Assembly: GCF_001514305.1 (NCBI RefSeq)
Contig: NZ_KQ949081.1
Coordinates: forward strand, 1-64,000
From: Streptomyces dysideae
Lineage (GTDB): Bacteria; Actinomycetota; Actinomycetes; Streptomycetales; Streptomycetaceae
Direction: 5' to 3'
Length of the DNA stretch: 64,000 nucleotides
Shown here: one piece after another, positions 8,994 to 17,933 of the stretch
How positions within the stretch are numbered: the first letter of the stretch is position 1
Layout: every line of letters begins with the position of its first letter
Program-made: the position numbers and the translations under genes
Notes under the pieces: generated by a model
What the model saw: only the letters and a program-made list of their open reading frames with translations
The model's database searches: none
What the model was told of the DNA's origin: nothing

Positions 8994-10303
8994 CGCCCGT
9001 CACCTCCTGAGCTGTTGTTGCTGCTGCTGTTGCGGGTGTTGCTGGCGTGGGGGGTGTTCACCGTGCTGCTCGAGCGGGGTGCGGGGGCGGCGGAGGGGAC
9101 AGATCCGCCGCCTCCGTTCGAGTTGCGCGAGCTGTGCGCGGCGACGCCGCCGGAGGCGGGGTTGGAGGGGCGGGCGTTCGAGCTTCCGCCGCCGTTGTTG
9201 TCGGCGCGGGAGCTGTGGGTCTTGATGCCCTGCGCGACCAGGGTGGCCGGCGAGCTGATGACCGCGGCCGCCTTGCCCTCGGCGCCGCGCATGATGCGGT
9301 TGTTGCGGGAGCCCGCGATCTCGTCGCCGAAGCCCGGGACGAAGCGGTAGATCATCGCGCTGGCGAAGATGGCCAGCAGGATGATGGCCAGGCCGGAGAC
9401 GACGGCGGAGAAGGCGTCCGGCCCGTCGTCGGCGGACAGGGCGCCGGCCAGGCCCAGCACTATGACGATGACCGGCTTGACCAGGATGACGGCGATCATG
9501 ATGCCGGCCCAGCGGCGGACGTGGCTCCACAGGTTCTTGTCGACCAGGCCCGCGTACACGACCGTGCCCAGCAGGGCGCCGACGTAGAGCAGGGCGGCTC
9601 TGATGACCAGCTCCAGCCAGAGGACGCCGGCCGCGAGGATGGAGACCAGGGACACCACGATCAGCATGATCGGGCCGCCGCCGATGTCCTCGCCCTTCTC
9701 CAGGGCGCCGGAGAAGGTGCCGAAGAAGGTGTCGGTCTGGTCGCCGGTGGTCTTGGCGAGGACCTCGGTGATGCCGTCGGTGGCCGATACGACCGTGTAG
9801 AGGATCAGCGGGGTGAAGGCGGAGGCCAGGACCGTCAGCCAGAGGAAGCCGATCGCCTCGGAGATGGCGGTGGTCAGCGGCACGCCCCGGACGGCCCGCT
9901 TGGCCACGGCCAGCAGCCACAGGAGGAGGGTCAGGATCGTCGACGCGGCGAAGACGACGGCGTACTGCTGGAGGAACTTGGGGTTCGTGAAGTCGACGTT
10001 GGCGGTGTCGTTCACGGCTTCGCTGAGTTTGTCGATGGTCCAGGCGGCGGCGTCGGCGCAGCCCTTGGCGAGGGAGGAGAGGGGGTCGAGGGTGGAGGTG
10101 GGGCTGAGGTTGTCGGTGCCGCCGGAGTCGTTGCCGCTCTCGCAGTAGTCCTTGGCGGGGCCGCGGATGAGGTCGCAGGGGTCGTTGCTGTCCGTCGGCT
10201 GAGGAGTGGGTGCGGCGACGGCTTGGGTGGCCAGCAGCACCGCGGTGGTCTGTACGGTCGCGAAGACCCCGGTGACCTTGAGGAAGCGGTGGTTAGCGCG
10301 CAT
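8990..10303 (-). CDS. cmdD: Polytopic TrbL/VirB6-like membrane protein
   Basis: A 437-aa protein with a cleavable-looking signal peptide (cut near AVAA-PTPQP), a short acidic external segment with two cysteines, six or so membrane helices between about residues 110 and 330, and a low-complexity tail rich in Ser, Asn and Gly. This architecture fits TrbL/VirB6 channel components. The start at 10303 is set by a good ribosome site (GGAGGG, 7 bp upstream); it lies inside the last codons of the upstream gene, overlapping by 11 bp. The Ser/Asn tail is encoded by CTG/TTG-rich low-complexity DNA around 9005-9050. Confidence 0.75.
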   Translation of the reverse strand: MRANHRFLKVTGVFATVQTTAVLLATQAVAAPTPQPTDSNDPCDLIRGPAKDYCESGNDSGGTDNLSPTSTLDPLSSLAKGCADAAAWTIDKLSEAVNDTANVDFTNPKFLQQYAVVFAASTILTLLLWLLAVAKRAVRGVPLTTAISEAIGFLWLTVLASAFTPLILYTVVSATDGITEVLAKTTGDQTDTFFGTFSGALEKGEDIGGGPIMLIVVSLVSILAAGVLWLELVIRAALLYVGALLGTVVYAGLVDKNLWSHVRRWAGIMIAVILVKPVIVIVLGLAGALSADDGPDAFSAVVSGLAIILLAIFASAMIYRFVPGFGDEIAGSRNNRIMRGAEGKAAAVISSPATLVAQGIKTHSSRADNNGGGSSNARPSNPASGGVAAHSSRNSNGGGGSVPSAAPAPRSSSTVNTPHASNTRNSSSNNSSGGDGR

Positions 10304-11126
10304 ACGTGAACCCTCCGTATTCCTCAACGGCCTTCGTCATGTCGTCGGCAGTGGAGGCCCTTTGATCGCGTCCGACCGGCACGGGTCCGTCTCTCTGCTG
10401 GAAGTCGGTGACCTTCCAGTCGTTGTCCACCCACTTCAGCTGATAGGTGGTGGTGTACCAGCTCTCGGACACCGGGTTGGTCGAGCCGTCGCCGGACAGG
10501 CCGAAGAGCGACGTGTACCAGACCTCGACGGTGGCGGCGCTGGCGCTGAACGAGGTGGCTTTGGTGCCGACGGGGATGACCCGGGAGACGAACTTCTGGC
10601 CGGTCGGCGGGGTGCCGTCCTTGTCGAGGCCGATGTTCGTCAGGAAGTCCTCGCTGGAGTACGCGCTGTCCAGCTCGGACTGCCGGCTCGCGGCAATATC
10701 TGGGTCGTACACGGTGTTGACGATCTCGTGCCGTCTGACGGTGTCGAACATCTCGGCCGACCCCAGCGCCACCGCGTAGTTGGCCGCCGCACTCTGCGCA
10801 CCCTGCTGATCCTGTGCGTACCCGGTCGGGATCCCGTCCGCCTTCGTTTCGACCGGCCGCTCCCCGCTGGGCGCCGTGGCTGCCGAATCCGGCTTGTTCT
10901 CGCTCCCGTCGGCCGAAGAGGAATCGTCTCCTCCCCGGTTCGCGAAGGCGATCGCCGCGATGAGGAGGACCACCACGCCGACCACGGTGACCAGGCTCCG
11001 TGAGGAGGAACGGCCACCGCGCCGGGCGCCTCCGTACACGTCGCCGTCGCCCTCGGGCAGCCGGGTCCGGGTCTGGCCCGTGCCGCCGTATCCGCCGGAG
11101 GCCTCGTGCTCGTCTCCGAGACTCAT
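10293..11126 (-). CDS. cmdE: Single-pass VirB8/TcpC-like membrane protein
   Basis: A 277-aa protein with a Gly/Arg-rich cytoplasmic head, one membrane helix (LVTVVGVVVLLIAAIAF, about residues 47-63), an acidic Ser-rich linker, and an extracellular domain of about 190 residues. That domain ends VEVWYTSLFGL ... YQLKWVDNDWKVTDFQ, the alternating pattern of NTF2-like VirB8/TcpC folds. Start ATG at 11126 has GAGGGGG upstream; a longer upstream reading frame lacks a ribosome site. In secretion systems VirB8-like subunits bridge the inner-membrane channel, which suits a cmd assembly role. That role is inferred. Confidence 0.75.
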   Translation of the reverse strand: MSLGDEHEASGGYGGTGQTRTRLPEGDGDVYGGARRGGRSSSRSLVTVVGVVVLLIAAIAFANRGGDDSSSADGSENKPDSAATAPSGERPVETKADGIPTGYAQDQQGAQSAAANYAVALGSAEMFDTVRRHEIVNTVYDPDIAASRQSELDSAYSSEDFLTNIGLDKDGTPPTGQKFVSRVIPVGTKATSFSASAATVEVWYTSLFGLSGDGSTNPVSESWYTTTYQLKWVDNDWKVTDFQQRDGPVPVGRDQRASTADDMTKAVEEYGGFTYAR

Positions 11127-11342
11127 GCCGCGTACGCCCCCTCGACGTCGTACGGAAACACGTAGGAGTACGACGGTAGCCGTGCTGGTTCCCGCGCGGG
11201 CGCGGTGTGGTGACTCGACATCAGGGAAACGCAACCTCAGCCGGTGGGCACGACGGGCGGGTGGGTAGAGGGGGACCGGGCGTGCCCGGAGCGGACTGGA
11301 GGGGCCTGCGAGGGCCGGGGAGGACCGGTGGCACCCCGCTCG

Positions 11343-11651
11343 CTAGACCGCCATGCCGTACACGATGGTGAACACCGTGCCGAGCGAGCCGATGATGAAG
11401 ACGCCGGTCAGGCCCGCGATGATGAGGCCCTTGCCCTGTTCCGCGCTGAACGTGTCGCGGAGTGCGGTCGCACCGATGCGCTGCTTGGCGGCGCCCCAGA
11501 TGGCGATGCCGAGGCAGAGCAGAATGGCGACCGCCATCACGACCTCGATCATCACCTTCGCCTCGTTGCCCAGGCTGCCGAAGGGGCCCCAGTCCGGAGC
11601 GATCCCGCCGATGATGGTGTTGATGTCTCCCTTGTCGGCCGCGAACAGCAT
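11343..11651 (-). CDS. cmdF: Small two-helix membrane protein, VirB2/TrbC-pilin-like
   Basis: A 102-aa protein beginning MLFAADKGDINTIIGG, with two hydrophobic helices (AKVMIEVVMAVAILLCLGIA and LIIAGLTGVFIIGSLGTVF) joined by a short basic-polar loop. This resembles the two-helix layout of VirB2/TrbC pilins, although no signal peptide is seen. I prefer the ATG at 11651 (GGGGCGG 8 bp upstream) over the ATG at 11684, where AGGGG is too close. It is the first gene of the cluster, but 216 bp separate it from cmdE, so cmdE-A may also have their own promoter. Confidence 0.72.
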   Translation of the reverse strand: MLFAADKGDINTIIGGIAPDWGPFGSLGNEAKVMIEVVMAVAILLCLGIAIWGAAKQRIGATALRDTFSAEQGKGLIIAGLTGVFIIGSLGTVFTIVYGMAV

Positions 11652-12030
11652 GTAAGTCACCGCCCCTGGTGGGTAGTTCCGCATCCCCTGCCGTGGCGCA
11701 GAGGTCAGGCCTCATTGTCGCCGACAATGGCGCCGTCGGATGTCGACTTGGCGTCATTGATTGGCGGGTTTCGTACGAATACCTTGCCGGTCACTCTGTG
11801 TATCACGGCAGGTCACGCCGGGCAATGAGGCCTGAGCGGAACCTGTCGTGTGGTTCCGTCGTTGACCCCTCTTGCGACTTGTGGCGCTTCTGGCACCGAT
11901 GTTCTGCAGGTGAAGGCTATCCCGACGGGCTCCCGCCGTGACGACCGCGGGTCCCCACGGCCCCCTGTGGCGAGCTCTGGTGACGGAGAGTCGGCAGTGA
12001 GTCGGCAGTGACTCGTGGTCTTCCGGGGCG
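11652..12030. promoter_or_regulatory. Intergenic region with cmdF upstream palindromes
   Basis: No gene is visible in these 379 bases. Features: a perfect palindrome TTGTCGCCGACAA at 11715-11727, 64 bp upstream of the cmdF start and suitable as an operator; a 13-bp inverted pair at 11705-11717 and 11823-11835 (CAATGAGGCCTGA on the right) 105 bp apart; and a tandem 11-bp repeat GAGTCGGCAGT at 11988-12009 next to the MarR stop. Sequence facts are certain; regulatory roles are inferred. Confidence 0.5.
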
Positions 12031-12579
<549 letters not shown>

Positions 12580-12715
12580 CGGGGCCTCACCCTTCTTTCG
12601 CGTCCTCTCGATCCTATCGTCCGCTAATTGGTCTTGCCCTAATAAGTTGTGTACGACTAAATCGAGCGCTACTCTTCGTGGTGTGCCGCGTGGCACCCGA
12701 TCCGAGGAGATCGTC
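12580..12715. promoter_or_regulatory. Divergent MarR/esterase promoter region
   Basis: The 136-bp spacer separates the divergent MarR and esterase starts. It is locally AT-rich (12622-12660, e.g. CTAATTGG and CCTAATAAGTTG), unlike the surrounding DNA. This is the only plausible place for both promoters and a MarR operator. A weak dyad surrounds GTAC at about 12652. The esterase start at 12716 has GAGGAG 6 bp upstream. Confidence 0.45.
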
Positions 12716-13690
12716 ATGACCGAGACCACCGCCCGCCCCGTCCTCGAGCCCGCCGCCCAGGCCTTCGTAGAGGCCACCGCGAACCCGCCGTACCTCTTCG
12801 ATCTCGGCCCGGTCGAGGGCCGCAAGGCGGTCGACGAGGTGCAGTCCGGTGACATCGCCATGCCGGCCGTCGACGAGGAGTGGGTCACCGTGTCCGGCGC
12901 GCCGACCGGCGAGGTCCGTGCCCGGATCGTCCGCCCGGCGGGCGCCACCGGCGTCCTTCCGGTGATCGTCTACATCCACGGCGCCGGCTGGGTCTTCGGC
13001 AACGCCCACACCCACGACCGTCTGGTGCGCGAACTGGCCGTGGGGACCGGCGCCGCGGTCGTCTTCCCGGAGTACGACCTCTCGCCCGAGGCCCGCTACC
13101 CGGTCGCCATCGAGCAGAACTACGCCGTCGCCCGCTGGATCGTCACGGAGGGCGCCGCGCACTACCTGGACGGCACGCGGATCGCGGTGGCCGGTGACTC
13201 GGTGGGCGGCAACATGGCCGCCGCGCTGACGCTGATGGCCAAGCAGCGGGGCGATGTGGCCCTGGCCGCGCAGGTCCTCTTCTACCCGGTGACCGACGCC
13301 GCCTTCGACACCGGCTCCTACGAGCAGTTCGCCGCCGGCTACTTCCTGCGGCGGGACGCGATGCAGTGGTTCTGGGACCAGTACACGACGGACGAGGCGG
13401 AGCGCGCCCAGATCACCGCCTCCCCGCTGCGGGCCACCATCGGGCAGCTCGCCGGGCTGCCGCCGGCCCTGGTTGTCACCGGCGAGGCGGACGTCCTGCG
13501 GGACGAGGGCGAGGCGTACGCGAACAAGCTGCGCGAGGCCGGCGTCCCCGTCACCTCGGTCCGCTATCAGGGCATCATCCACGACTTCGTGATGCTCAAC
13601 GCCCTGCGGGAGACGCATGCCGCGGAGGCGGCCATCGCTCAGGCGATCGGTGTCCTGCGGGCGGCGCTGGGCGGTGTCAGCGGGGCCTGA
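12716..13690 (+). CDS. Alpha/beta hydrolase, hormone-sensitive-lipase family esterase
   Basis: A cytoplasmic 324-aa esterase. Oxyanion-hole motif HGAGWVFG (HGGG type, about residue 88), nucleophile GDSVGG (Ser about 163), acid in VTGEADVLRDEG and base in IIHDFVML give a complete HSL-type triad. Such enzymes hydrolyse short-chain esters or small drug-like esters. It is transcribed divergently from a MarR regulator, so it is probably induced by that regulator's ligand. Its last 14 bp overlap the convergent TetR gene. Confidence 0.9.
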   Translation: MTETTARPVLEPAAQAFVEATANPPYLFDLGPVEGRKAVDEVQSGDIAMPAVDEEWVTVSGAPTGEVRARIVRPAGATGVLPVIVYIHGAGWVFGNAHTHDRLVRELAVGTGAAVVFPEYDLSPEARYPVAIEQNYAVARWIVTEGAAHYLDGTRIAVAGDSVGGNMAAALTLMAKQRGDVALAAQVLFYPVTDAAFDTGSYEQFAAGYFLRRDAMQWFWDQYTTDEAERAQITASPLRATIGQLAGLPPALVVTGEADVLRDEGEAYANKLREAGVPVTSVRYQGIIHDFVMLNALRETHAAEAAIAQAIGVLRAALGGVSGA

Positions 13691-14276
13691 GGCCGTGCAG
13701 CAGGTGGTGGACCAGGGCGTCGATGCCGTCCAGGGCCGCCTGAGGGGTGAGCCAGCCGCCGGCGGTGAAGTCGGCGATGCCCTGGAGGCCGGCGCCCGTG
13801 AGGAGGGTGAGGAACTCGGGGTCGCCCTCGACGATCTCACCGCGCTTCTGGGCGTCGGCGATCACCTGTGCCAGCGAGCCGACCGTCCGCTCGACGGCCG
13901 CGGCCATCTGCTCGGAGGCGTCGGGGTCGTGCTTGCGGGCGTACATGAGCTCCAGGAGCGCGGCGTGATCGATGGCGAAGCGCAGGTAGGCCCGGGCGAG
14001 CGCGGTGAGCCGGGGTTCGATGGGGAGTGCCGGGTCGTCGGCCGCGTTCAGGGCCTGGGCCAGCCGCTCGTACCCGTTCAGGGCCAGGGCGTTGAGCAGG
14101 GCCTGCTTGTCCTTGAAGTGCCGGCCCGGGGCGGCGTGGCTCACCCCCACCTCGCGGGCCAGTTCGCGCAGTGAGAGCGCGGCGACGCCCTTCTCGAGCA
14201 GGGTGCGCTCCGCGCCGGCGAGCAGGGCGGCGCGGAGGTCGCCGTGGTGATAGGGGCGGCTCTGGCTCTCGGACAT
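13677..14276 (-). CDS. TetR family transcriptional regulator
   Basis: A 199-aa repressor with the N-terminal helix-turn-helix ALSLRELAREVGVSHAAPGRHF, in which the recognition helix runs about residues 37-45, and a C-terminal TetR_C-type ligand domain. The ATG at 14276 is preferred over one at 14285. It is divergent from the SDR gene, and the spacer contains a direct repeat and a palindrome. It most likely represses itself and the SDR gene. The stop lies inside the 3' end of the convergent esterase gene. Confidence 0.88.
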   Translation of the reverse strand: MSESQSRPYHHGDLRAALLAGAERTLLEKGVAALSLRELAREVGVSHAAPGRHFKDKQALLNALALNGYERLAQALNAADDPALPIEPRLTALARAYLRFAIDHAALLELMYARKHDPDASEQMAAAVERTVGSLAQVIADAQKRGEIVEGDPEFLTLLTGAGLQGIADFTAGGWLTPQAALDGIDALVHHLLHGLRPR

Positions 14277-14296
14277 GCGCACCATCGTATCCCGAT

Positions 14297-14344
14297 GTTG
14301 GCGACGTCATCATTGTTGTCATTGACAGCATTGTTGGCGACGTC
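14297..14344. promoter_or_regulatory. Putative TetR operator between regulator and SDR gene
   Basis: The spacer holds two copies of GTTGGCGACGTC (14297-14308 and 14333-14344) and, midway between them, the dyad TGTCATTGACA (14317-14327). The direct repeats are spaced 36 bp. Their position between two divergent starts suits a TetR-type operator; which element is bound is unknown. Confidence 0.5.
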
Positions 14345-14387
14345 TACATTGGGAGGCATGGCTGAGAAACTCGTGGCAGAGAAGTTC

Positions 14388-15272
14388 ATGACCGACCTCA
14401 CCGGCCGCACGGCGGTCGTCACCGGCGCCAACAGCGGAATCGGCCTCAGGGCCGCGGACGCGCTGGCGCGGGCGGGCGCGCATGTCGTGTTCGCCGTGCG
14501 GGACGTGGAGCGAGGACGGGCGGCGGCGTCGACGGTCAGCGGCAGCACGGAGGTGCGGCGCCTGGACCTGGCGGACCTGTCCTCGGTACGGGAGTTCGCG
14601 GACGCCTGGGAGGAGCGGCCGCTGAGCCTGCTGATCAACAACGCGGGCGTGATGATGCTCCCGCGGCAGCACACGGCGGACGGTTTCGAGAGGCAGTTCG
14701 GCACCAACCACCTGGGCCACTTCGCCCTGACGAACCTGCTCCTGCCGCACATCACCGACCGGGTCGTGACGGTGTCCTCGGGCGCCCACCGCTGGTTCGA
14801 CGCGAGGATCCGCTTCGAGGACCTGAACTGGACGTCCGACTACAACCCGCAGCGTGCGTACGCCCAGTCCAAGCTGGCGAACCTCCTCTTCACGCTGGAA
14901 CTGCAGCGCCGCCTGACGGAGGCGGGCTCCCCGATACGTGCCACGGCGGCCCACCCCGGGTACTCGGCGACCAACCTCCAGAGCCACGCGGCCAGTCCGG
15001 CGGCCCGGGCGTTCATGAAGATCGGCAACAGGTTCTTCGCCCAGGACGACAGGGCGGGCGCCCTGCCGACGCTGTACGCCGCGACGCAGGATCTTCCCGG
15101 GGCGAGCTATGTCGGCCCCGACGGCCTGGGCGAGATGCGGGGTGCGCCGACGCTGGTGGGCCGCTCGGCGGCGGCGAGCGACACGGCGACGGCACGGCGA
15201 CTGTGGACGGTGTCGGAGGAGCTGACGGGGGTGACCTTCCCGCTGGTGGCGGTGGAGTCGACGCGGGCGTAA
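14388..15272 (+). CDS. Short-chain dehydrogenase/reductase
   Basis: A 294-aa classical SDR close to the retinol dehydrogenase/WW-domain oxidoreductase-like branch. The NAD(P)-binding motif TGANSGIG is near residue 14, the NNAG motif follows, and the catalytic set is Ser in VSSGAHRW, then YAQSK with the active Tyr and Lys. I chose the ATG at 14388 because it gives the canonical start MTDLTGRTAVV; an ATG at 14358 would add 10 residues, but its GGGAGG lies only one base upstream. The substrate is unknown. It probably belongs to the TetR regulon next door. Confidence 0.88.
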   Translation: MTDLTGRTAVVTGANSGIGLRAADALARAGAHVVFAVRDVERGRAAASTVSGSTEVRRLDLADLSSVREFADAWEERPLSLLINNAGVMMLPRQHTADGFERQFGTNHLGHFALTNLLLPHITDRVVTVSSGAHRWFDARIRFEDLNWTSDYNPQRAYAQSKLANLLFTLELQRRLTEAGSPIRATAAHPGYSATNLQSHAASPAARAFMKIGNRFFAQDDRAGALPTLYAATQDLPGASYVGPDGLGEMRGAPTLVGRSAAASDTATARRLWTVSEELTGVTFPLVAVESTRA

Positions 15273-15430
15273 GGGAACGGGACGGCGGTTCCAGGAATTG
15301 TCTGGAGGACTTGGGCAAGGAGCCAAACCGATGCGTTTGCTCTGCCGGGAGAGTCGGCACTCGTACAGGTGGCGTACTGGTGTCGTACAGGCACAGGACG
15401 CGCAGCGACGAAGCGAGAGGATGTCGCGCC

Positions 15431-15778
15431 ATGGCCTACACACACGTTCTCGCGGTCGCCCCAGTCACCGACTTCGGGCCCGCGGTGGCCTGGTACCAGC
15501 GGCTCATGGGGAGGCCGGCCGACGCGAGGCCCATGCCGGGGCTGGCCGACTGGCATGTCTCCCCGTACGGCTGGATCCAGGTCTTCGAGGCGCCCGAGCA
15601 TGCCGGGGCGACTCTGCTCAACCTCGTGGTCGACGACCTGGACAAGGCGCTGGTGGAGCTTGCCGAGCGGGGGCTTGCGGCGGGGCCGGTGGAGCCGGGG
15701 TCGCATGGGGTGCGGTTCGCCGCCGTCCATGATCCCGACGGGAACAGGATCACGTTGGTGGAGAATCCGGTGCGGTAG
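15431..15778 (+). CDS. VOC superfamily (glyoxalase/bleomycin-resistance-like) protein
   Basis: A 115-aa single-domain VOC protein. It opens YTHVLAVAPVTDFGPAVAWY and ends AAVHDPDGNRITLVENP, the standard paired beta-alpha-beta-beta-beta modules with a metal-ligand glutamate in the last strand. Such proteins are metal enzymes or ligand-binding resistance proteins; the role here is open. GAGAGGA lies about 8 bp before the start. It stands alone between the SDR gene and a convergent methanethiol oxidase gene. Confidence 0.85.
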   Translation: MAYTHVLAVAPVTDFGPAVAWYQRLMGRPADARPMPGLADWHVSPYGWIQVFEAPEHAGATLLNLVVDDLDKALVELAERGLAAGPVEPGSHGVRFAAVHDPDGNRITLVENPVR

Positions 15779-15903
15779 CGCCGGGCGCCGCTCTACTCCC
15801 GCATGGCCGCTGCCACCCGCTCCGGTTCCTCGCAGGCCGACTATCGCCACCGCGGTGGCAACCGCGGCGGGCGCCGACGCCGGTGCCCGCGGACCACAAG
15901 CGG

Positions 15904-17334
15904 TCAGCGGCGGTAGCAGTACGAATCCGAGGAGGCGTCGCCGCCTTGCAGGCGCGTCTGGTGTACGCGCAATCCCAGGAAGTCCGGGCCATGGGGGAAG
16001 AAACGGCTGTCGACGGAGAGCCCGCCGTGCGAGGTGTCGGCGTCGAGTTTGACCATCCACGGGTCGATGCCCGCGGGGTAGAACTGCGCGTCCCAGGCGG
16101 CGTACAAGGAGTTCGTCAGGTATACGCGCCGCCCGTCGCGGCTGAGCTCGACCATCTGCGCTCCGCCGGTCAGCGGAATGTCCGGCTCGGCGGGATGCGG
16201 TTGTCGGCCGACGATGCCGCCAAGACGCACGGACGCTGTCTGCCCCGGATGGAACGGGTCGCTCACGTCGTACTGGAGCAGCTCGCCGGTTCCCCATGCG
16301 GATACGTACAGCCACTGGTCATCCACCGACAGGTCGATGTCGGAGATCAATGGAGGCACGGCGCCGAATGGCTGCAGCGCCGGGGGCAGGTCCTCCGGTT
16401 GCGCGGGCTCGGCAGAGATGGTGATCACCTTGCGGACCACGAAATCCTCGCCCTCCCGGTTCCACAACCACACCGACGCCGACAGGTCCTCCACGTTGAC
16501 CACGGTGTTCGCGAACCCCCACGTAGCCTCGGGATCGTGTGCGGGACGCAGCTCCAGCACCATCTGGTTCTCATCCCCCAGATCGACGCGTTGCACGTGC
16601 CGGCCGGAGTCCAACTCCCAGAAGTGCAGCGAGTGGCCGTACTGGCGACCCAGCAGCAGTTCGGGGACAAGGCCGTCCTCGATCATTGAGGGAGTCCCCC
16701 ACTCGCTGGTGACGGCGATGTTCTGCCGCAGATGCCACCAGACGTCGTAGGCGAACCACTGCGGACCGCGGTCGCTCTCCCAGGCGCGCAGCACTTCGAA
16801 GCTTTCGTGATCCAGCAGCGCGACGCCGCCAGGCCCGTCCGCACCGTTCGCGCCGCCCAGGCAGGACAGGAACACTCCGTCGGGCCCACAGTGGAGTGTG
16901 TGCGGACGCGAATATCCGGCCTTGGCGGCCAACTCCTCGGGCTCGACCACCCTGACCAGGTGCGGGCGGGCGGGATCGGGGCTGGTGTCGAAGACGTGTA
17001 GCCGGGACGAGCGCAGCCCCGGGACGATGAGGTAGCGCCGTGCAGCGTGATGATGACCGACATGCGCCAGCGCGCTCGAGCAGGCGTTCCAGCCGAAGTG
17101 GTGCAGTTCGTTGCCCAGGCCGGGCAGCTCGGCGTGGGAGGTCACGCGGCCGTATTCGGGCGACTCGGGGTCGGTGCCGACGGTGAACAACGCGTCCGCG
17201 CGATGTGCGGTCGGGTCGAAACCGACGACATAGGCGAGCTTCTCCGGGGGCGCGGCAACGGCGTCCGCCGGAGTGCGGTACAAGGTGGGGTCGCTGTGGT
17301 CGTCGCGGTCGTGAGCGTGCTCAGTTGTCCTCAT
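15904..17334 (-). CDS. Selenium-binding protein family, probable methanethiol oxidase
   Basis: A 476-aa protein of the SELENBP1/methanethiol oxidase family, a beta-propeller that oxidises methanethiol to formaldehyde, sulfide and peroxide. Family blocks seen: DELHHFGWNACSSAL-like (here NELHHFGWNACSSAL), RPHTLHCGPDG, FLSCLGGANG, SEWGTPSMIEDG, GHSLHFWELDSG, DIDLSVDDQWLYVSAWGTG, GGAQMVELSRDGRRVYLTNS. The His/Glu metal-ligand and active cysteine regions are therefore intact, and no signal peptide is seen. The ATG at 17334 has GAGGAA 5 bp upstream. It is transcribed alone. Confidence 0.9.
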   Translation of the reverse strand: MRTTEHAHDRDDHSDPTLYRTPADAVAAPPEKLAYVVGFDPTAHRADALFTVGTDPESPEYGRVTSHAELPGLGNELHHFGWNACSSALAHVGHHHAARRYLIVPGLRSSRLHVFDTSPDPARPHLVRVVEPEELAAKAGYSRPHTLHCGPDGVFLSCLGGANGADGPGGVALLDHESFEVLRAWESDRGPQWFAYDVWWHLRQNIAVTSEWGTPSMIEDGLVPELLLGRQYGHSLHFWELDSGRHVQRVDLGDENQMVLELRPAHDPEATWGFANTVVNVEDLSASVWLWNREGEDFVVRKVITISAEPAQPEDLPPALQPFGAVPPLISDIDLSVDDQWLYVSAWGTGELLQYDVSDPFHPGQTASVRLGGIVGRQPHPAEPDIPLTGGAQMVELSRDGRRVYLTNSLYAAWDAQFYPAGIDPWMVKLDADTSHGGLSVDSRFFPHGPDFLGLRVHQTRLQGGDASSDSYCYRR

Positions 17335-17699
17335 GGCTGTTCCTCACTCGGCGAGCCTGGATCCAGGGGACTCCCGACAGGCAGCCGGGCTCACCCGTTC
17401 AAGATGTGCAGACGCGGAACACATATGCCACAAAACGAGCGTTTCACAGCCCCGGAGTCCTGCCAAGCCAGCAGCGCGGGCTGCGGACCCCCTCAGTGTG
17501 CGGACCCCCTCAGTGTGCGGATCGTCTCCGGCACGCCTGAGAGCGGCGGCGAGCGGACACCGGGCCTTCCGCCTTGCCAGTTGACCGTGTCAGACGCCGC
17601 TCGCTGATCGTGAACATCACCCGACCGTGGATCCGGGCGCCTCCCAAAACCCGTTGCTCGATCGGGCGCCCGCGGGCCCGGCAGTGCGCGGTCACGCTG
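17335..17699. other. Intergenic region with 17-bp tandem repeat
   Basis: No gene is supported in these 365 bases. They hold the promoter of the methanethiol oxidase gene near its start and, at 17482-17521, a tandem repeat of TGCGGACCCCCTCAGTG (two full copies and six bases of a third). The rest shows no coding bias on either strand that I trust. Confidence 0.6.
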
Positions 17700-17933
17700 T
17701 CACACGCCCTCGACGAAGTGGTCGAACTCGCCTGCCTGTACGCCGAGTACGAAGGCGTCCCACTTGCGGCGGTTCGTGGTGACGACGTTGTCCGGGTCGC
17801 TGGTCTCGCGGATGTAGACCGGGGCGTCGCCGTCGTCTCCCTCGCCGAAGGCGATCTCGATCCAGGGGCCGGGGCCGGTGGCGTCCGGTGGGGCGGCGCG
17901 TTCCCAGGTGAGGTTCGGGGGGATGTCAGGCAC
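17700..17933 (-). CDS. DUF397 small protein (first WhiJ-like set)
   Basis: A 77-aa DUF397-like protein ending RRKWDAFVLGVQAGEFDHF, which corresponds to the conserved C-terminal W-x-x-F-x-x-x-V block of the family. A GTG start is used (17933). It overlaps the upstream DUF397 gene by 8 bp. DUF397 proteins are encoded beside WhiJ-type XRE regulators and are thought to act with them, perhaps antagonistically. The N-terminal part is divergent from the usual WRKSSYS motif, so specificity may differ. Confidence 0.8.
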   Translation of the reverse strand: MPDIPPNLTWERAAPPDATGPGPWIEIAFGEGDDGDAPVYIRETSDPDNVVTTNRRKWDAFVLGVQAGEFDHFVEGV

